NCBI GenBank assembly: GCA_022539475.1
Contig: VCMS01000045.1
Location: 62,001-126,000 of the forward strand
Source: Gracilaria domingensis
Taxonomy: Eukaryota; Rhodophyta; Florideophyceae; Gracilariales; Gracilariaceae
Direction: 5' to 3'
DNA: 64,000 nucleotides
The translations under genes were made by a program, and so were the position numbers. Shown one piece after another: positions 38,992-49,609 of the stretch. Each line of letters opens with the position of its first letter. Position 1 is the stretch's first letter. The notes under the pieces were generated by a model. It was not told the origin of the DNA. It saw only the letters and a program-made list of their open reading frames with translations, and did no database searches.

Positions 38992-39337
38992 TCCCTGCAA
39001 CCTCCGTGAATCTGTACCGACCTTTCACCCGAAATATGAAACAAAGTCCAACCCCTCAAAACACCCTAAAATCGTGGGTTCAGAAGGTTCAGATTGCCAT
39101 TGTCGGTTCTCGATCAGTACCGTCGTACCCTTATGATACGATGCGGCCCTGTTACGCACAAAGTTTACCCTTGTGCAAGGGTACGAGTCGTACCGGGTAC
39201 CGTACGACGGTACTGTCCTGCGATCCAACAATGCTACCACGTGGACCTTTAAGATCAACTCAACACGATCAAACCCAGGTCAAATCTCGGCATCGTCGCC
39301 GAGTCGTTGCGGCTGGTTCAGGTTGCAAAGGTTGAAG
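38992..39337. promoter_or_regulatory. Divergent intergenic region with GTAC palindromes
   Basis: Shared upstream region of the ankyrin gene (minus) and the first MYND gene (plus). 39115-39128 (CAGTACCGTCGTAC) is the reverse complement of 39202-39215, and GGTACG/CGTACC words cluster at 39180-39215. A binding array for a dimeric factor is possible but unproven. Confidence 0.4.
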
Positions 39338-40486
39338 ATGTCGTCGCCGTCCACGTCGCCGAGGCCATCGTCCTCCAACAGAGTAACATTTCTTGCATCG
39401 TCGTGCCATGAAAACATCCTGTGCGCCGCCCCGCCCGACCCGAACATCAGGCCCGCATATTGCTGCAAATCTTGCAAGCGCCCCGACGTGCTGCAACAAC
39501 CCCTCACGGTCTGTTCAGGGTGCAAGTTGGTCTACTACTGCAATGTCTCCTGCCAGGTTCGTGACTTGGTCAACCACAAGGACGAGTGTGATGAGTTACA
39601 GCGTCTACAGATAGAACTATCCGATTGCGACAAGAAATTGCACCAGAGGGGTAGGTTGCCACTGATTCCATCGAACAATCTCGAGAAATGGACCGTCCGG
39701 CTTAATCCCTGCATTAAGCGCTTTTATCAAGTGCGAAGTAGATTAGCGAGCCTGATGGAGCATATCACTCGCAACTACGAGGTGGCACCACTGCTGGAAA
39801 AGGTTCTTGAACATCGTCTATACCTGCTGCGCCTATACGTTGACAGGTTTGATCTCAGCCAGTACATTCCCTTCACACTACTGCGCCTTGACCAGGAGGA
39901 CCGCTGTGTGGCGTTCATCACTAACTGCACACGTAGCGATAATAATGACGAAGAGTTAGAGTCTCCTTCCGAACAGCCTCCGTACGAACCGTTAAAGGTG
40001 GATGACTGTTTGAACACTTTTGCAGATCGATATGCTGACATATTCGACACCGTCCCTGAGGCGCGCCCCAATTTCGTACGTACGTCGTTTTTGATCGCAC
40101 TGTGCATAGTGAAGCTGCGAATCATTGCTCGCTACGAAGCAAAATGTGAGCGGATGGATTCGTTTCTTCACACGAGCATCGGCCAACGGCTTGAAGATTG
40201 TGTACAACACATTGCGCACTATGTGGTGGGTGATAAAAGGGAGGCGGCTCGCGTGGCTGAGCAGGAGCGTCACGTCGAGCGATACCTGGAAATCATCAAG
40301 TCTCCTGACTCTACATATCTGGAACTGATAATCAATCCTGAACTGCTCAAGAGTTGTAAGGTGATGTCGAATAGACTTCGCGCTAACACTCTCAATGAAA
40401 CGATCTGGAACAGTAACCAGATGTTGACGCGCATTCCGGGCGCTATAGAGCGCTTGAAGAAGGCTCTGTTACCGCCATATTCTTGA
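39338..40486 (+). CDS. MYND-type zinc-finger protein 1
   Basis: 382 aa from ATG 39338, chosen because the second copy starts at the equivalent Met (MSSPSTSP versus MPSPPQSP); upstream in-frame sequence to 39173 has no ATG. The MYND finger spans residues about 43-84 with full ligands C-x2-C, C-x2-C, C-x3-C, H-x3-C (CCKSCK ... CSGCKLVYYC ... NHKDEC). The remaining 300 residues are helical-looking and contain no SET domain signature, although the region LLRLDQEDRCVAFITN is strongly conserved with the paralogue. MYND fingers mediate protein contacts, often with proline-rich transcription regulators. Function unknown. Confidence 0.85.
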   Translation: MSSPSTSPRPSSSNRVTFLASSCHENILCAAPPDPNIRPAYCCKSCKRPDVLQQPLTVCSGCKLVYYCNVSCQVRDLVNHKDECDELQRLQIELSDCDKKLHQRGRLPLIPSNNLEKWTVRLNPCIKRFYQVRSRLASLMEHITRNYEVAPLLEKVLEHRLYLLRLYVDRFDLSQYIPFTLLRLDQEDRCVAFITNCTRSDNNDEELESPSEQPPYEPLKVDDCLNTFADRYADIFDTVPEARPNFVRTSFLIALCIVKLRIIARYEAKCERMDSFLHTSIGQRLEDCVQHIAHYVVGDKREAARVAEQERHVERYLEIIKSPDSTYLELIINPELLKSCKVMSNRLRANTLNETIWNSNQMLTRIPGAIERLKKALLPPYS

Positions 40487-40857
40487 ATGATGTAACCGTC
40501 TATTCGAAGGGGTGCAGGTACTAGTATCGCACTGCGGTGTTTGACTGATGTGCCAACAAGCTGCATCGCGTTACTTCATGTTGCCCGAATTGTCATTCAA
40601 CTGAAGATAAGGAGCGTTCCAAGGTTGCGGATGATGCGATGGACGGCAGCGCTGGCGATTATAAAGGCGAAAAAGCGTCAGGTCCCTGGTGGTGACTTGC
40701 TGTAACTCAATCTTCAAAACAGGAGAGCACGATCATTTTCTACCACAGGTACCAAAGGTGTGTTGACGAATCTTCCGAGATTCTGCAAATCCCCTAATCC
40801 CTCAATTCCCTTAACTCCACGCCGCCGTTGTCACAGAGGAGTATCGATTTCTAGAAG
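40487..40857. other. Spacer between the two MYND genes
   Basis: 371 bp. No gene recognised; must hold the terminator of the first and promoter of the second MYND gene. Confidence 0.5.
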
Positions 40858-41979
40858 ATGCCGTCTCCGCCTCAGTCGCCGTCGCCCACCATTGAAGGAG
40901 AACTTTTCTCATCGTCGCGCTGTTACGCCATCTCTTTTGACCAGCCCGACCCACACGTCCGGCCGTCATGGTGCTGCAAGCTCTGCAAGAGCTCGGAGGT
41001 GCCACAACACCGCCTTATTGTGTGCGCGCAGTGTGAGCTCGTGTATTACTGCAACGCCTCGTGTCAACGTCGTGACTTGCCCAACCACAAGGATGAGTGC
41101 AGAAAGCTACGTAGTCTACAGATGGAACTACTGGAGTGTACCGGGCAATTGCACCAATCGAGTGAAGTGCCGCAACCGTCGAGCAGTCAGCAGCAACAGG
41201 CCGTCAAAAGGATTCCCATCGTACGCCCGTTCTCCTTGCGCTTCAGGTTGGCGTACCTGGTAGAGCGCATGACACGCAACTACGAAGTGGCACCACTACT
41301 ACAGAAAGTGCTTGAATATCGACTCGAAGCGACGCGCCCTTTTAAAGGCAAATCCCTCGCCAGCCGGTGCCTTCCGTTCACTCTACTGCGTTTGAACCAA
41401 GAAGATCGCTGTGTGGCATTTATCACTAATTGGACTCGGAAGTGGTGTCTTCCCTCGAACGCACGATCTGCAGATGTTCCGGTGAAGGTCGATGACTGGT
41501 TGAACGACTGTGTCGATCGGTACGCTAACCTGTTTGCAAACGTCCCTGGGGTGGACCCTCGCTCTGTACGAACACCGTTCCTCATGGCACTTTGCATCGT
41601 CAAGCTGCGAATCATTGCAGAATACGAAGCCAATTATCAGCGGCTGTCTGTGTTTCGAACCACAATGAGCGCGCGGCGGCTTGGCGATTGTGTGGAAAAT
41701 GTTGCGCGCTACTTTTGGGGTGATAAATGTGGAGCAGTTCGAGCGGCCGAGCAGGAGCGCCACGTTGAACGCTATTTCGAAATCATCAATGACCTTGACT
41801 CTACTTACCTGGCAAAGATCGTCAACCCTGCACTGTTCAAGCCTGGCAAGATTTTATCGTATGGACTTATTATGCTCAATGAAGAAATATGGAGCAGCAA
41901 CCGGATGTTGACGAGCATTCCAGGTGCCATGGAACGCTTGAGAAAGGCGTTGTTGCCCCAATTTGCATCAACGTCATGA
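40858..41979 (+). CDS. MYND-type zinc-finger protein 2
   Basis: 373 aa from ATG 40858. Tandem paralogue of the preceding gene, alignable over its whole length (for example RNYEVAPLL-KVLE-RL, FITN, ALCIVKLRIIA-YEA, AAEQERHVERY-EII, IPGA-ERL-KALLP). MYND ligands at residues about 40-81 are all kept. Divergence is highest in the stretch after the finger (a Ser/Gln-rich insert here) and in the acidic loop near residue 200. Both genes are intact and share orientation, indicating an older tandem duplication with both copies retained. Confidence 0.85.
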   Translation: MPSPPQSPSPTIEGELFSSSRCYAISFDQPDPHVRPSWCCKLCKSSEVPQHRLIVCAQCELVYYCNASCQRRDLPNHKDECRKLRSLQMELLECTGQLHQSSEVPQPSSSQQQQAVKRIPIVRPFSLRFRLAYLVERMTRNYEVAPLLQKVLEYRLEATRPFKGKSLASRCLPFTLLRLNQEDRCVAFITNWTRKWCLPSNARSADVPVKVDDWLNDCVDRYANLFANVPGVDPRSVRTPFLMALCIVKLRIIAEYEANYQRLSVFRTTMSARRLGDCVENVARYFWGDKCGAVRAAEQERHVERYFEIINDLDSTYLAKIVNPALFKPGKILSYGLIMLNEEIWSSNRMLTSIPGAMERLRKALLPQFASTS

Positions 41980-42531
41980 CTGCGCATTCGTACCACAGAC
42001 TGGTAGAAATGGTTTCGCGTCGGTGTTGATGTTTCGACACGAATCTACCTTTTTCAGGTGCATGGCACGGTTGTGTGCATTAAAGCCTCAGATGCCTTTG
42101 CAAACGGGAGACCAAACGATTTGGCGCGGCGCGGTATTGAGTCGCTCTGCATGCGCGACGAGCGCACGGACGCGATTGAGATTTGATCTAAGATGAGACG
42201 CCCAATATTCAGGGCGGTGGGGGTCGCGACTCTAGTGAAGACGAAAGGCTGGATTGCTAGTGCCAAACTCTGCATGAGAGAGCCTCTCATCGAAGACTGC
42301 TACAGTCTCTCTGGGAGACGAACGAATGACCGTAGCAGTTTTGAAGAAGCCAAAACAGGGCTGAGAGACTCAGTCTGAGACAGGACATTGACGAGGCAGA
42401 GGGGTGCAGATTATTCTCTCCACTGCAAGTATTTTCTGCGTCCATCCTTCTATTGAATAGAATCTATTCAGAGTTTTGGGCTGCTCCTGTAATCGCGTAA
42501 AGCTCATCTCGCTAAGAGAAGTCGAGCAAAG
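41980..42531. other. Intergenic, no gene recognised
   Basis: 552 bp upstream of the short isopropylmalate synthase paralogue. Only short frames. Confidence 0.5.
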
Positions 42532-43656
42532 ATGCAGAGGTGGACTGCACCTCGACGTCCATCACGCGAGCTGCCACTGATGTTCTCCACACCTCTAGCT
42601 TTCACTACACCTCTTTCATCGCCTGTAGTTTGCCCTTCTGCACGAAATGGTTCGAATGCGCCCACTTGCCAGGCGTCACCACCTTCCAGACAAGATGTGA
42701 GGGAGCAATCCAGGATCAAAATCTTCGACACTACCCTTCGTGATGGGGAACTAAGTACGGGTGTGTCATTCTCTCATGAAGACAAACTGAGAATTGCGCA
42801 TCAATTATACTTGCTCGGTGTCGATGTCATAGAAGCTGGCTTTCCAGCACTGTATTCATCCGATGTTAGTTCACTGACGCAAATATCACGAGAAGTAGGG
42901 AATCAAGAGAATCCACCTTCAATTTGTGCTCTTGCTCGTGCGAATCAAAAGGACATTCAAGTATCCTATGAGTCAATTCAGGATGCCCTGTTTCCTCGCG
43001 TTCATATTTTTCTGACAACTTCACGTCCGCAGTCTACCTCTCCGTCTGAGTGGTACGGAAGCAGCTTGCTACGAAAGGCAGAAAGCGCAGTTCGATATGC
43101 GAAAAGCCTTTGCGCTGACGTGGAATTTTCTGCAGCAGATGCGTTTCGAAGTGATCGAAACTTGCTTGCTGAGATAATCGACTGTGCGATTCAAGCAGGA
43201 GCAACAACCATAAGTATACCAGACACATACGGGACATCTTTACCATCAGAAATATCATCCTTGTTCAACTTCGTACGTCAGCAAGCAAACCAAGTAAAGG
43301 ATGTGACCTTTTCTATTCACGCACACAATGACCTCGGCCTGGCAGTTGCGAACAGTCTGAGTGCTATTCAAAGTGGCGCTAGACAAGTCGAAGTTTCAGT
43401 TAATGGAATTGGAGCAAGAGCTGGTAATGCTTCGCTTGAAGAAGTTGCCATGGCACTTTTTGTTAGGAGAGAGGCGTTTCGTGACATACTTAGTGCCGAC
43501 GGAGAACAGTTTATCGAGCAGCTAACAAATATTAGGCGTCATCATTTGATTGAAACTTCTCGGATGGTTTCGAAGCGTTCTGGTATCATTGTGCAAGCAA
43601 ACAAGGCTATCGTAGGTGCTAATGCTTCGTCATTCATTTATCCAGATCGAACTTAG
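42532..43656 (+). CDS. Isopropylmalate synthase paralogue lacking C-terminal domains
   Basis: 374 aa. Residues 1-60 are Arg/Ser/Pro rich and could be a plastid transit peptide. From residue 63 it follows the HMGL-like TIM barrel: DTTLRDGEL (66-74), VIEAGFPA, DVEFSAADAFRSD, HAHNDLGLAVA (metal-binding HxH) and NGIGARAGNAS. It stops shortly after [10 protein letters not shown], so the HESGIHQDG segment, subdomain II and the LeuA allosteric domain of the neighbour are all missing. The conserved Gln of RDGEQ is Leu. The metal ligands remain, so it may bind Mn/Mg and a 2-oxo acid, but catalytic residues normally supplied by the missing subdomain are absent. It may be a regulatory, repurposed or decaying copy. 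Confidence 0.75.
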   Translation: MQRWTAPRRPSRELPLMFSTPLAFTTPLSSPVVCPSARNGSNAPTCQASPPSRQDVREQSRIKIFDTTLRDGELSTGVSFSHEDKLRIAHQLYLLGVDVIEAGFPALYSSDVSSLTQISREVGNQENPPSICALARANQKDIQVSYESIQDALFPRVHIFLTTSRPQSTSPSEWYGSSLLRKAESAVRYAKSLCADVEFSAADAFRSDRNLLAEIIDCAIQAGATTISIPDTYGTSLPSEISSLFNFVRQQANQVKDVTFSIHAHNDLGLAVANSLSAIQSGARQVEVSVNGIGARAGNASLEEVAMALFVRREAFRDILSADGEQFIEQLTNIRRHHLIETSRMVSKRSGIIVQANKAIVGANASSFIYPDRT

Positions 43657-44459
43657 CGCGTTTCACATGCGTCTTTCATTGCCTTTTTGCTTCCTACTAG
43701 TGTTAACTGTTTGTTTCGAGAAAAACTCGATTGCCATCCTTTGAGTTTTAAGCTGCCAATATAGGAACCGGCTTTGTTGCAAATGAATCGCGGATAGCAC
43801 GTGCCGCCCCATGTCATATAAATGAATGAATGAATGAATAAAGCCTTTATTTCAATGTCATATCGGATGAGCGAACGAACGAGACCCATCGGTTGAGCGT
43901 GCGTCGCGAGATTTATAAATTGCGCGACGCTGCGCGCCTTCTTTGTCATAATATGGGGAGGTCAATCCAAGAGGATTGTCCAGCCAAGCATTGCTGGTAC
44001 AGAGCTTCAGCGTTTGTCATTGATAAGAATCTGAAATCCAGCTCCAGGGCGCGCATTGGATGGATCGGAACGGTTCGGCGGTGCTGAGAGCGTGCCTGCG
44101 CATGCAGCAGCTTCTTTGAGGTCCAACACATCCACGTCGCCGGCGTTGTACTGTATCTGATCTGCTTTGCATCCAAAAGGTCCTTTTGGATTGAGTGCGA
44201 TAGCCTATGGCTGCGTATTGCGTACAGGGGTACGCACAGCTTTGTAGATATAAACAGTTATTTCGTCTCCATCACGAAGTCAAGAGCACTCCTCCCGCTT
44301 GTGTAAGGGCATTGTTTATTTTGGAGAAAGATATCTGTCCCCTAAAGAGCCACAGCACCGTCACTATCTCTGCACTGGTTCACCAGCACTTGAAACACGT
44401 CGGCTGCAAGAACCTTCCTAACTTTTTTACCAGGCCGGTGCTATCCAGTTGTCTCAATC
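43657..44459. other. Intergenic between the two isopropylmalate synthase genes
   Basis: 803 bp. Contains a short (GAAT)n run near 43823-43840. No HESGIHQDG-like continuation of the truncated gene was found here. Confidence 0.5.
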
Positions 44460-46292
44460 ATGGAGAAGTCGACCTTTGTCTCCCCTATTGTGAGCCTCAA
44501 CTCTTCCGGTTCCATGTGGACCAAAGCCGTCCCCATGGATGTGCGCCGACCGCGCATGTTTGCTGGTCGCCGTCTGGTGCGGCCACTACAAATGATTGTT
44601 ACCAGAGAGTCTCAAACCGCTCCAAATGAAACTAGAGTTCCCAAGAGAACTCCTACGAAGCATGATATGGCAACAGGCCGTGACCCGGATCGTGTCAAGA
44701 TATTTGATACTACGCTCCGCGATGGAGAACAGAGTCCCGGAGCCACTCTCACTGCGGACGAAAAGAAGATCATTGCCAGGCAGCTTGCTAAGCTTGGAGT
44801 TGACATCATTGAAGCTGGGTTCCCTATTGCGTCAGATGGCGATTTCGAAGCTGTGAAAGCGATTGCAGTGGAAACTGGGAATTCCGAGAATCCTCCGATT
44901 ATCTGCGGCCTCGCCCGTGCGCTAGAGAAAGATATATCAAGATGTTACGAGGCCATTAAGTATGCTGCTTTCCCAAGGATTCATACATTTATTGCGACGT
45001 CCGATCTCCATATGGCACACAAACTGAAGAAGACCAGAGAGGAAGTTCTTGAGATTACTACGAAGATGGTCACCTACGCCAGAAGCCTTTGCGAAGATGT
45101 AGAGTTCTCTGCAGAGGATGCTATTCGCTCCGATCCTGAGTTTCTTTGTCAGGTGTTCACGCGCGCTATAGAGGCTGGAGCTACCACCATTAACGTGCCT
45201 GATACCGTCGGTTATACCACTCCAGCTGAGTTCGGTTATTTGATAAGGTACCTTCGGGAAAACGTACATGGACTAGACAATGTGACCATTTCGGTACACG
45301 GTCATGATGATCTTGGAATGGCAGTTGCCAACTTTCTGTGTGCGGTAGAGAACGGAGCCAGGCAGATGGAAGTGACAATCAATGGTATTGGCGAACGCGC
45401 GGGAAATGCTTCCCTGGAAGAAGTGGTGATGGCCCTTCACGTACGTCGTCGCTATTACAATTCTCGTCTAGGAAGACCAGAAGAAAGCGAAGCACCAATT
45501 ACGAACATTGAACATACTGAAATTTACAACACCTCAAGAATGGTATCCAACCTCACTGGACTAATGGTGCAGCCGAACAAAGCAATCGTTGGGGCAAATG
45601 CATTTGCGCATGAAAGTGGAATACATCAGGACGGCGTGCTGAAGCATAGGCAGACATATGAGATTATGGATGCTCGTTCGATCGGTTTGTCCGAAAATCT
45701 TATTGTTCTCGGCAAGCACTCAGGACGTCACGCGTTCAGGAAACGTCTTCAGCACATGGGGTACGATGTAAGTAAGGAAGAACTAGAACGAGCTTTCCGG
45801 AGATTCAAAGAACTAGCAGACAAGAAGAAGGTGGTCTCAGAGGCGGACATTGAATCTCTAGTCAACGATGAGGTACGCCATGTTCCAGAAGTGGTCCAAC
45901 TTCGTCGCATTCAAGTACAATGCGGTGACCACTGTATCCCAACAGCAACAGTAACCTTACAGTTTACTGAAACTGAAGATGAACTCACGATGTCCTCAAC
46001 TGGAACCGGTCCAGTTGATGCTGCATTTAATGCTATCAACACAGTTGTCCAGGGCAAAGTTGACGTGAACCTTCAGGAGTTCAAAGTCAGCTCTGTTACG
46101 GAAGGAATAGATGCCCTGGGAGAAGTGGCCGTGAGAGTAACCGATGGCTCTAACGGACGCCAATACACTGGTTTCTCCGCGAACACAGACGTTGTTGTCG
46201 CTTCTGCACAGGCTTATGTTAATGCCATTAATCGTTGTCAACTCTCTCGGGAGCAACCGCAACCGATTCACCCGCAATTCGGAAGTGTTTAA
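44460..46292 (+). CDS. LEU4/IPMS: 2-isopropylmalate synthase, full length
   Basis: 610 aa. Catalyses acetyl-CoA + 2-oxoisovalerate to 2-isopropylmalate, first committed step of leucine synthesis. Residues 1-75 are Ser/Arg rich with a transit-peptide look, consistent with plastid location. Catalytic barrel: DTTLRDGEQ (83-91), [11 protein letters not shown] (HxH metal ligands), [11 protein letters not shown]; linker: [17 protein letters not shown] and [12 protein letters not shown]; then the LeuA regulatory domain from about residue 460 ([14 protein letters not shown]), which in the family binds leucine for feedback inhibition. All key motifs are present and the length fits plant and bacterial enzymes. 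It follows a truncated paralogue in the same direction. Confidence 0.95.
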   Translation: MEKSTFVSPIVSLNSSGSMWTKAVPMDVRRPRMFAGRRLVRPLQMIVTRESQTAPNETRVPKRTPTKHDMATGRDPDRVKIFDTTLRDGEQSPGATLTADEKKIIARQLAKLGVDIIEAGFPIASDGDFEAVKAIAVETGNSENPPIICGLARALEKDISRCYEAIKYAAFPRIHTFIATSDLHMAHKLKKTREEVLEITTKMVTYARSLCEDVEFSAEDAIRSDPEFLCQVFTRAIEAGATTINVPDTVGYTTPAEFGYLIRYLRENVHGLDNVTISVHGHDDLGMAVANFLCAVENGARQMEVTINGIGERAGNASLEEVVMALHVRRRYYNSRLGRPEESEAPITNIEHTEIYNTSRMVSNLTGLMVQPNKAIVGANAFAHESGIHQDGVLKHRQTYEIMDARSIGLSENLIVLGKHSGRHAFRKRLQHMGYDVSKEELERAFRRFKELADKKKVVSEADIESLVNDEVRHVPEVVQLRRIQVQCGDHCIPTATVTLQFTETEDELTMSSTGTGPVDAAFNAINTVVQGKVDVNLQEFKVSSVTEGIDALGEVAVRVTDGSNGRQYTGFSANTDVVVASAQAYVNAINRCQLSREQPQPIHPQFGSV

Positions 46293-46567
46293 TGCTCACC
46301 GTGAGCAACAGGCCATACAGTTTTCAATAGCATCTGCCATGGAAGCTATGCATGTTGGACAGCAATCTCCGAACATGGGGGCAAATAATCGTCAACGGCG
46401 AGAGACAGAGAGACAGTAGGACAGAAACAGAGGTGCATTATATATATAAGTTACAGCGGACATGCCTTACGTAAGTATGCCCAGAAGTTCAGGAGTCTTC
46501 TAGACATAAACATGTGAGGCCTGTGTCACGAGGGACGCGTTAATAGTTTGTCGAGTGAAATCCGTCA

Positions 46568-47377
46568 TCAAAAGTACTGCTTAACAAAGACTCCAAGCCA
46601 TCGTCGGTCCTCTACAGAGAGCCCATCCTTTCCCTTTTTGGCAAAAGCGACCACATCGTCCTCCTTGGGTACAAGGTAAACGCTCCAAGCGCCATCGCCC
46701 AAGAATGGAAACGTGACCTGCGAAGGCAGAGCAGAGGTGTCACTGATGAAAATCGAACGAGCCTCTTTCGAAACTCTCTCTACGGCTTCTCCCGGTAGAG
46801 CGCCGGGCACAACATTATCCGTGAAACTATGTAAAACTTGTTTCCGAAAGTGAGCTATGTGCGTTACTGGGGTCAAATCTGTGCATACTGTCATTGCCCA
46901 TGAATCTGTCGCAGATGTAGAAAACGCTTCATCGTTAGAAAGAAAAGTCTCGTTCGCGGAATCAGATACCGCACTTATGTCAGAAGATGCTGATGTGTCC
47001 GGTTCGTCATCTTCAAAGCGCACACTATCATACACGGCAGATGCAAAAACGGCGAGAATTCCAACAGCAGCAAGGCGTTCCGAATTTGCTAAGCTCGTTG
47101 CGGTGACATTCGATACGAGGTGATTTATGGTGAGCAAGGACCCCGCGATAGAAGCGACGAAAAATCGTAGACGAGGACCTCGCAATCCCGGAACGTAAAA
47201 GCCACCACCTTTCTCAATGGCCTTTGAGGGATTCCGGTAGAAAACCGGCTTGGTCTTTGGTGGTTGGGCCTGTGCCCGAGGGGTGCGGTTTAATCGATGA
47301 AGAACGGGACGTGCTCGATGTGATCCGAAAGGCAGTGGTGAGCAAAAGGCCGGGAATGGGCATGAGTTAAAGTTCAT
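46568..47377 (-). CDS. CCB2/CCB4-like cytochrome b6f assembly factor
   Basis: 269 aa from ATG 47377 (MNFNSCPFP); the upstream in-frame extension has no ATG. The first 45 residues are Arg/Pro/Ser rich without acids, as in plastid transit peptides. The signature KAIEKGGGFYVPGLRGPRLRF is split here as KGGGFYVPGL and GPRLRFFVASIAG, resembling the cyanobacterial/plastid CCB2_CCB4 family, followed by two hydrophobic segments (RFFVASIAGSLLTINHL and RLAAVGILAVFASAVY), then a soluble part ending LGVFVKQYF. In the family these proteins help attach haem ci to cytochrome b6 on the stromal side of thylakoids. Assignment rests on the N-terminal motif plus topology. Confidence 0.65.
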   Translation of the reverse strand: MNFNSCPFPAFCSPLPFGSHRARPVLHRLNRTPRAQAQPPKTKPVFYRNPSKAIEKGGGFYVPGLRGPRLRFFVASIAGSLLTINHLVSNVTATSLANSERLAAVGILAVFASAVYDSVRFEDDEPDTSASSDISAVSDSANETFLSNDEAFSTSATDSWAMTVCTDLTPVTHIAHFRKQVLHSFTDNVVPGALPGEAVERVSKEARSIFISDTSALPSQVTFPFLGDGAWSVYLVPKEDDVVAFAKKGKDGLSVEDRRWLGVFVKQYF

Positions 47378-47477
47378 TGCAGGGGATTGTGCCGCCAAGT
47401 TACCGTCAGTCACGAACGTCTGGATTTGAGGTAGTGCATGTAGTGTAGTGAGTTGCGGGTCGGGAAGTAGAGGTCTG

Positions 47478-47518
47478 GCGGAGATGCAAGGCTAAATGTA
47501 CTAGCTTTGCATCTCCGC
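47478..47518. repeat. Inverted repeat, 16-bp arms, 9-nt loop
   Basis: 47478-47493 pairs with 47503-47518 with one mismatch. It lies about 100 bp upstream of the CCB-like gene start (minus strand). Confidence 0.8.
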
Positions 47519-47815
47519 TAGCGGACAAGTACTACAGTAGCGAGCTAAGGCTATCCTTATACCTTTCGTATAGTAGAGCTGGTGCAATTTGATGGAGAAT
47601 TTTTGCGAGAAAGTTGATTCAACTTGATCGTTCTCAGGAGCTGTTGGCTTTCGTTCATCATCATCGTTCTTTATCATCATCGTTCGTTCGTTAGCTCTCA
47701 GACTTGGACTCTCTCGCTTTGTTTATGAAAATGTAAGAGTTGCTTCCCACACGTTCGCTTCGTTTTGCATTGTCTTTGGTGTGTTGGTTCGGTTGACGAT
47801 GTGTTTCTAACGAAT

Positions 47816-47985
47816 AAACGGTGAAACAAATCGATCAGGGAAAAACATGCTCACCCCATTCATGTAGCTACCGTCGTAGACGTCGTATACGATGGTCGTC
47901 AGCAACTACCGTCGTAGACGTCGTAGACGATAGCTGCATGAATGGAGTGAGCATGTTTTTCCCTGATCGATTTGTTTCACCGTTT
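47816..47985. repeat. Fold-back element, 55-bp arms with internal direct repeats
   Basis: 47816-47870 pairs with 47931-47985 with two mismatches. The 60-nt centre contains two copies of CCGTCGTAGACGTCGTA. It may be a small MITE or a hairpin RNA source; no target duplication was identified. Confidence 0.85.
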
Positions 47986-48810
47986 CTTGTGCTTGGTTCT
48001 TGTTTGCAGACTGTCAAATTTGACTGGTGTTTGTTGAGCTTGAAATGTAAGAGAACACACATGTAGTTGTTGAGGAAAAGTTTTTCTTTGTGGGCAATGC
48101 TTCTAACAGGAGTGGCTCTGTGCGTCATGGCTTTGTACAGCATCGAGAAATGCAGTGGCTAACAAGACTGAACTTGTGTTCGTTTAGAAGTAGTGACGGC
48201 TCCAAAGAAAGGAGCTTGCTTGTGCTTTTTACACTTACGAGAAGCTTTGGAGGATGAACGATGAACGTACGCAACTTGTCATGAGGATAAAGGTTATGTA
48301 CATGCGCCAAGGCAGTTCTGTTGTTGCCCATTAAACGTTCGATGTGGACTTTCTTCTAGAGGACATCTCTGTGCAATGAAGTGTTAGTATGTTAGATACG
48401 AAATGTCGGACAACAATCATGTTGAAATCCTGTCATGATGACGCTCACGCTCTCTGCTGTGCGAGGAGAACAGCCTTGTAACTCATGGGAGACAGACGTG
48501 GTCTATGCGAGAGAAGAACGCTCTCGAAGCTATTCTGAAGCATTCACTATGAAACAAACATTTGTTTACGGGACCAAACGAAAAGAAGTTGAACAGAAAC
48601 GTTTGAAGTCGTTGGACATTTTACTCGCATGCATAAGGCAAGAACTAAGCGATAACAGGCCGTGCCGACGACCACGCATGACCAGCCACGAATCCCCATG
48701 ACAAAAGCGACGCACGGCAACACCAACGCGCACGCAAGCAACCAACAAGCTGCAAACCGAATCATATCTTAAGCAAGAGGGAGTTAAAGACATGGCAAAG
48801 CATCGTAAAC

Positions 48811-49207
48811 TTAGTCGAAAAGATCGAATTCCATCTCCTCTTCTTCCTCTGATTCGGACTCCTCCTTGGCCTCCTCCTTCTGCTCCTCGGCATCACCGTC
48901 GGCAGCAGCGCCGCCGGCAGCGGGGGCTGCGACGGGGGCGGCACCGATGTTGCTTATCAGGTCGTCCATGTTGACGCTTTCCATGAGACGGGCGAACATG
49001 GACGGCCAGTAGGGCTCAATGGTAATCCCTGCGGCGTCGGTAAGCGTCTTGATCTTGTCCTCCTACAAAACGCACATTGGTTAGATATGTTGTTGATACA
49101 TCAACTGCAGGTTGAAGGTGGCGACTTACTGTTACGGGGATTCCGTCATCGTGGAGAATGAGGGCGGCGTACACGCACGCCATCTCGCTGGTATCGGTCG
49201 CGGCCAT
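48811..49207 (-). CDS. RPLP1: 60S acidic ribosomal protein P1
   Basis: Two exons: 49207-49130 (26 codons, [20 protein letters not shown]) and 49062-48811, split by a 67-bp intron (GTAAGT...TTGTAG) at 49129-49063. The joined protein has 109 aa, the usual P1 length. It shows the N-terminal helical dimerisation domain ([12 protein letters not shown]), the Ala/Gly-rich hinge and the acidic tail ending [10 protein letters not shown], close to the family's GFGLFD end. P1 with P2 and P0 forms the ribosomal stalk that recruits elongation factors. Confidence 0.95.
49063..49129 (-). other. Intron of ribosomal protein P1 gene
   Basis: 67 bp; minus strand GTAAGT donor and TTTTGTAG acceptor; removal joins GIPVT to EDKIK in frame. 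Confidence 0.9.
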
Positions 49208-49609
49208 TTCTGTGAGTCTTACAAACGATCGCGGCGGGAACGGACGATGTCGGGAGAGGTGGTGGGTACGACAAGAACAACGCGCTCCACGCCGCCACAC
49301 TCCCCCGTCGCCGACGGCAAACGCCAAATGATCAGGACTCCTGATTCAGGAGAGCCGGCGCTGACCGCTTACAGATTTTCCTTACAGACCACAACCTCGC
49401 CGAGCTGATCCATTCTCCGTCGTTGTGATTCACTTTGGTGTCGCTCCCGCGATTCCCGCTCCTCGAGGCCCGCTCCCGCGAGGCCCCGCGAGCACAGAAT
49501 CCCAACCACCTCAGTGCTTCTCTGCTACAAGGGTATCGTTATATCATACCCGTCGGTGCTGCCCTGACGGCTGCGGCCTGCGTTAGCGCGTCGAGCGACG
49601 TCTCGCACA
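49208..49609. promoter_or_regulatory. Divergent promoter region of P1 and F-box/LRR genes
   Basis: 402 bp between the two divergent start codons. No defined element recognised beyond an AT-rich patch near 49531 (GTATCGTTATATCATAC). Confidence 0.4.

Larger units (their letters stand above)
47378..48810. other. Intergenic with hairpin and fold-back element
   Basis: No protein gene recognised over 1.4 kb. Holds an inverted repeat at 47478-47518 and a large fold-back at 47816-47985. Confidence 0.6.
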
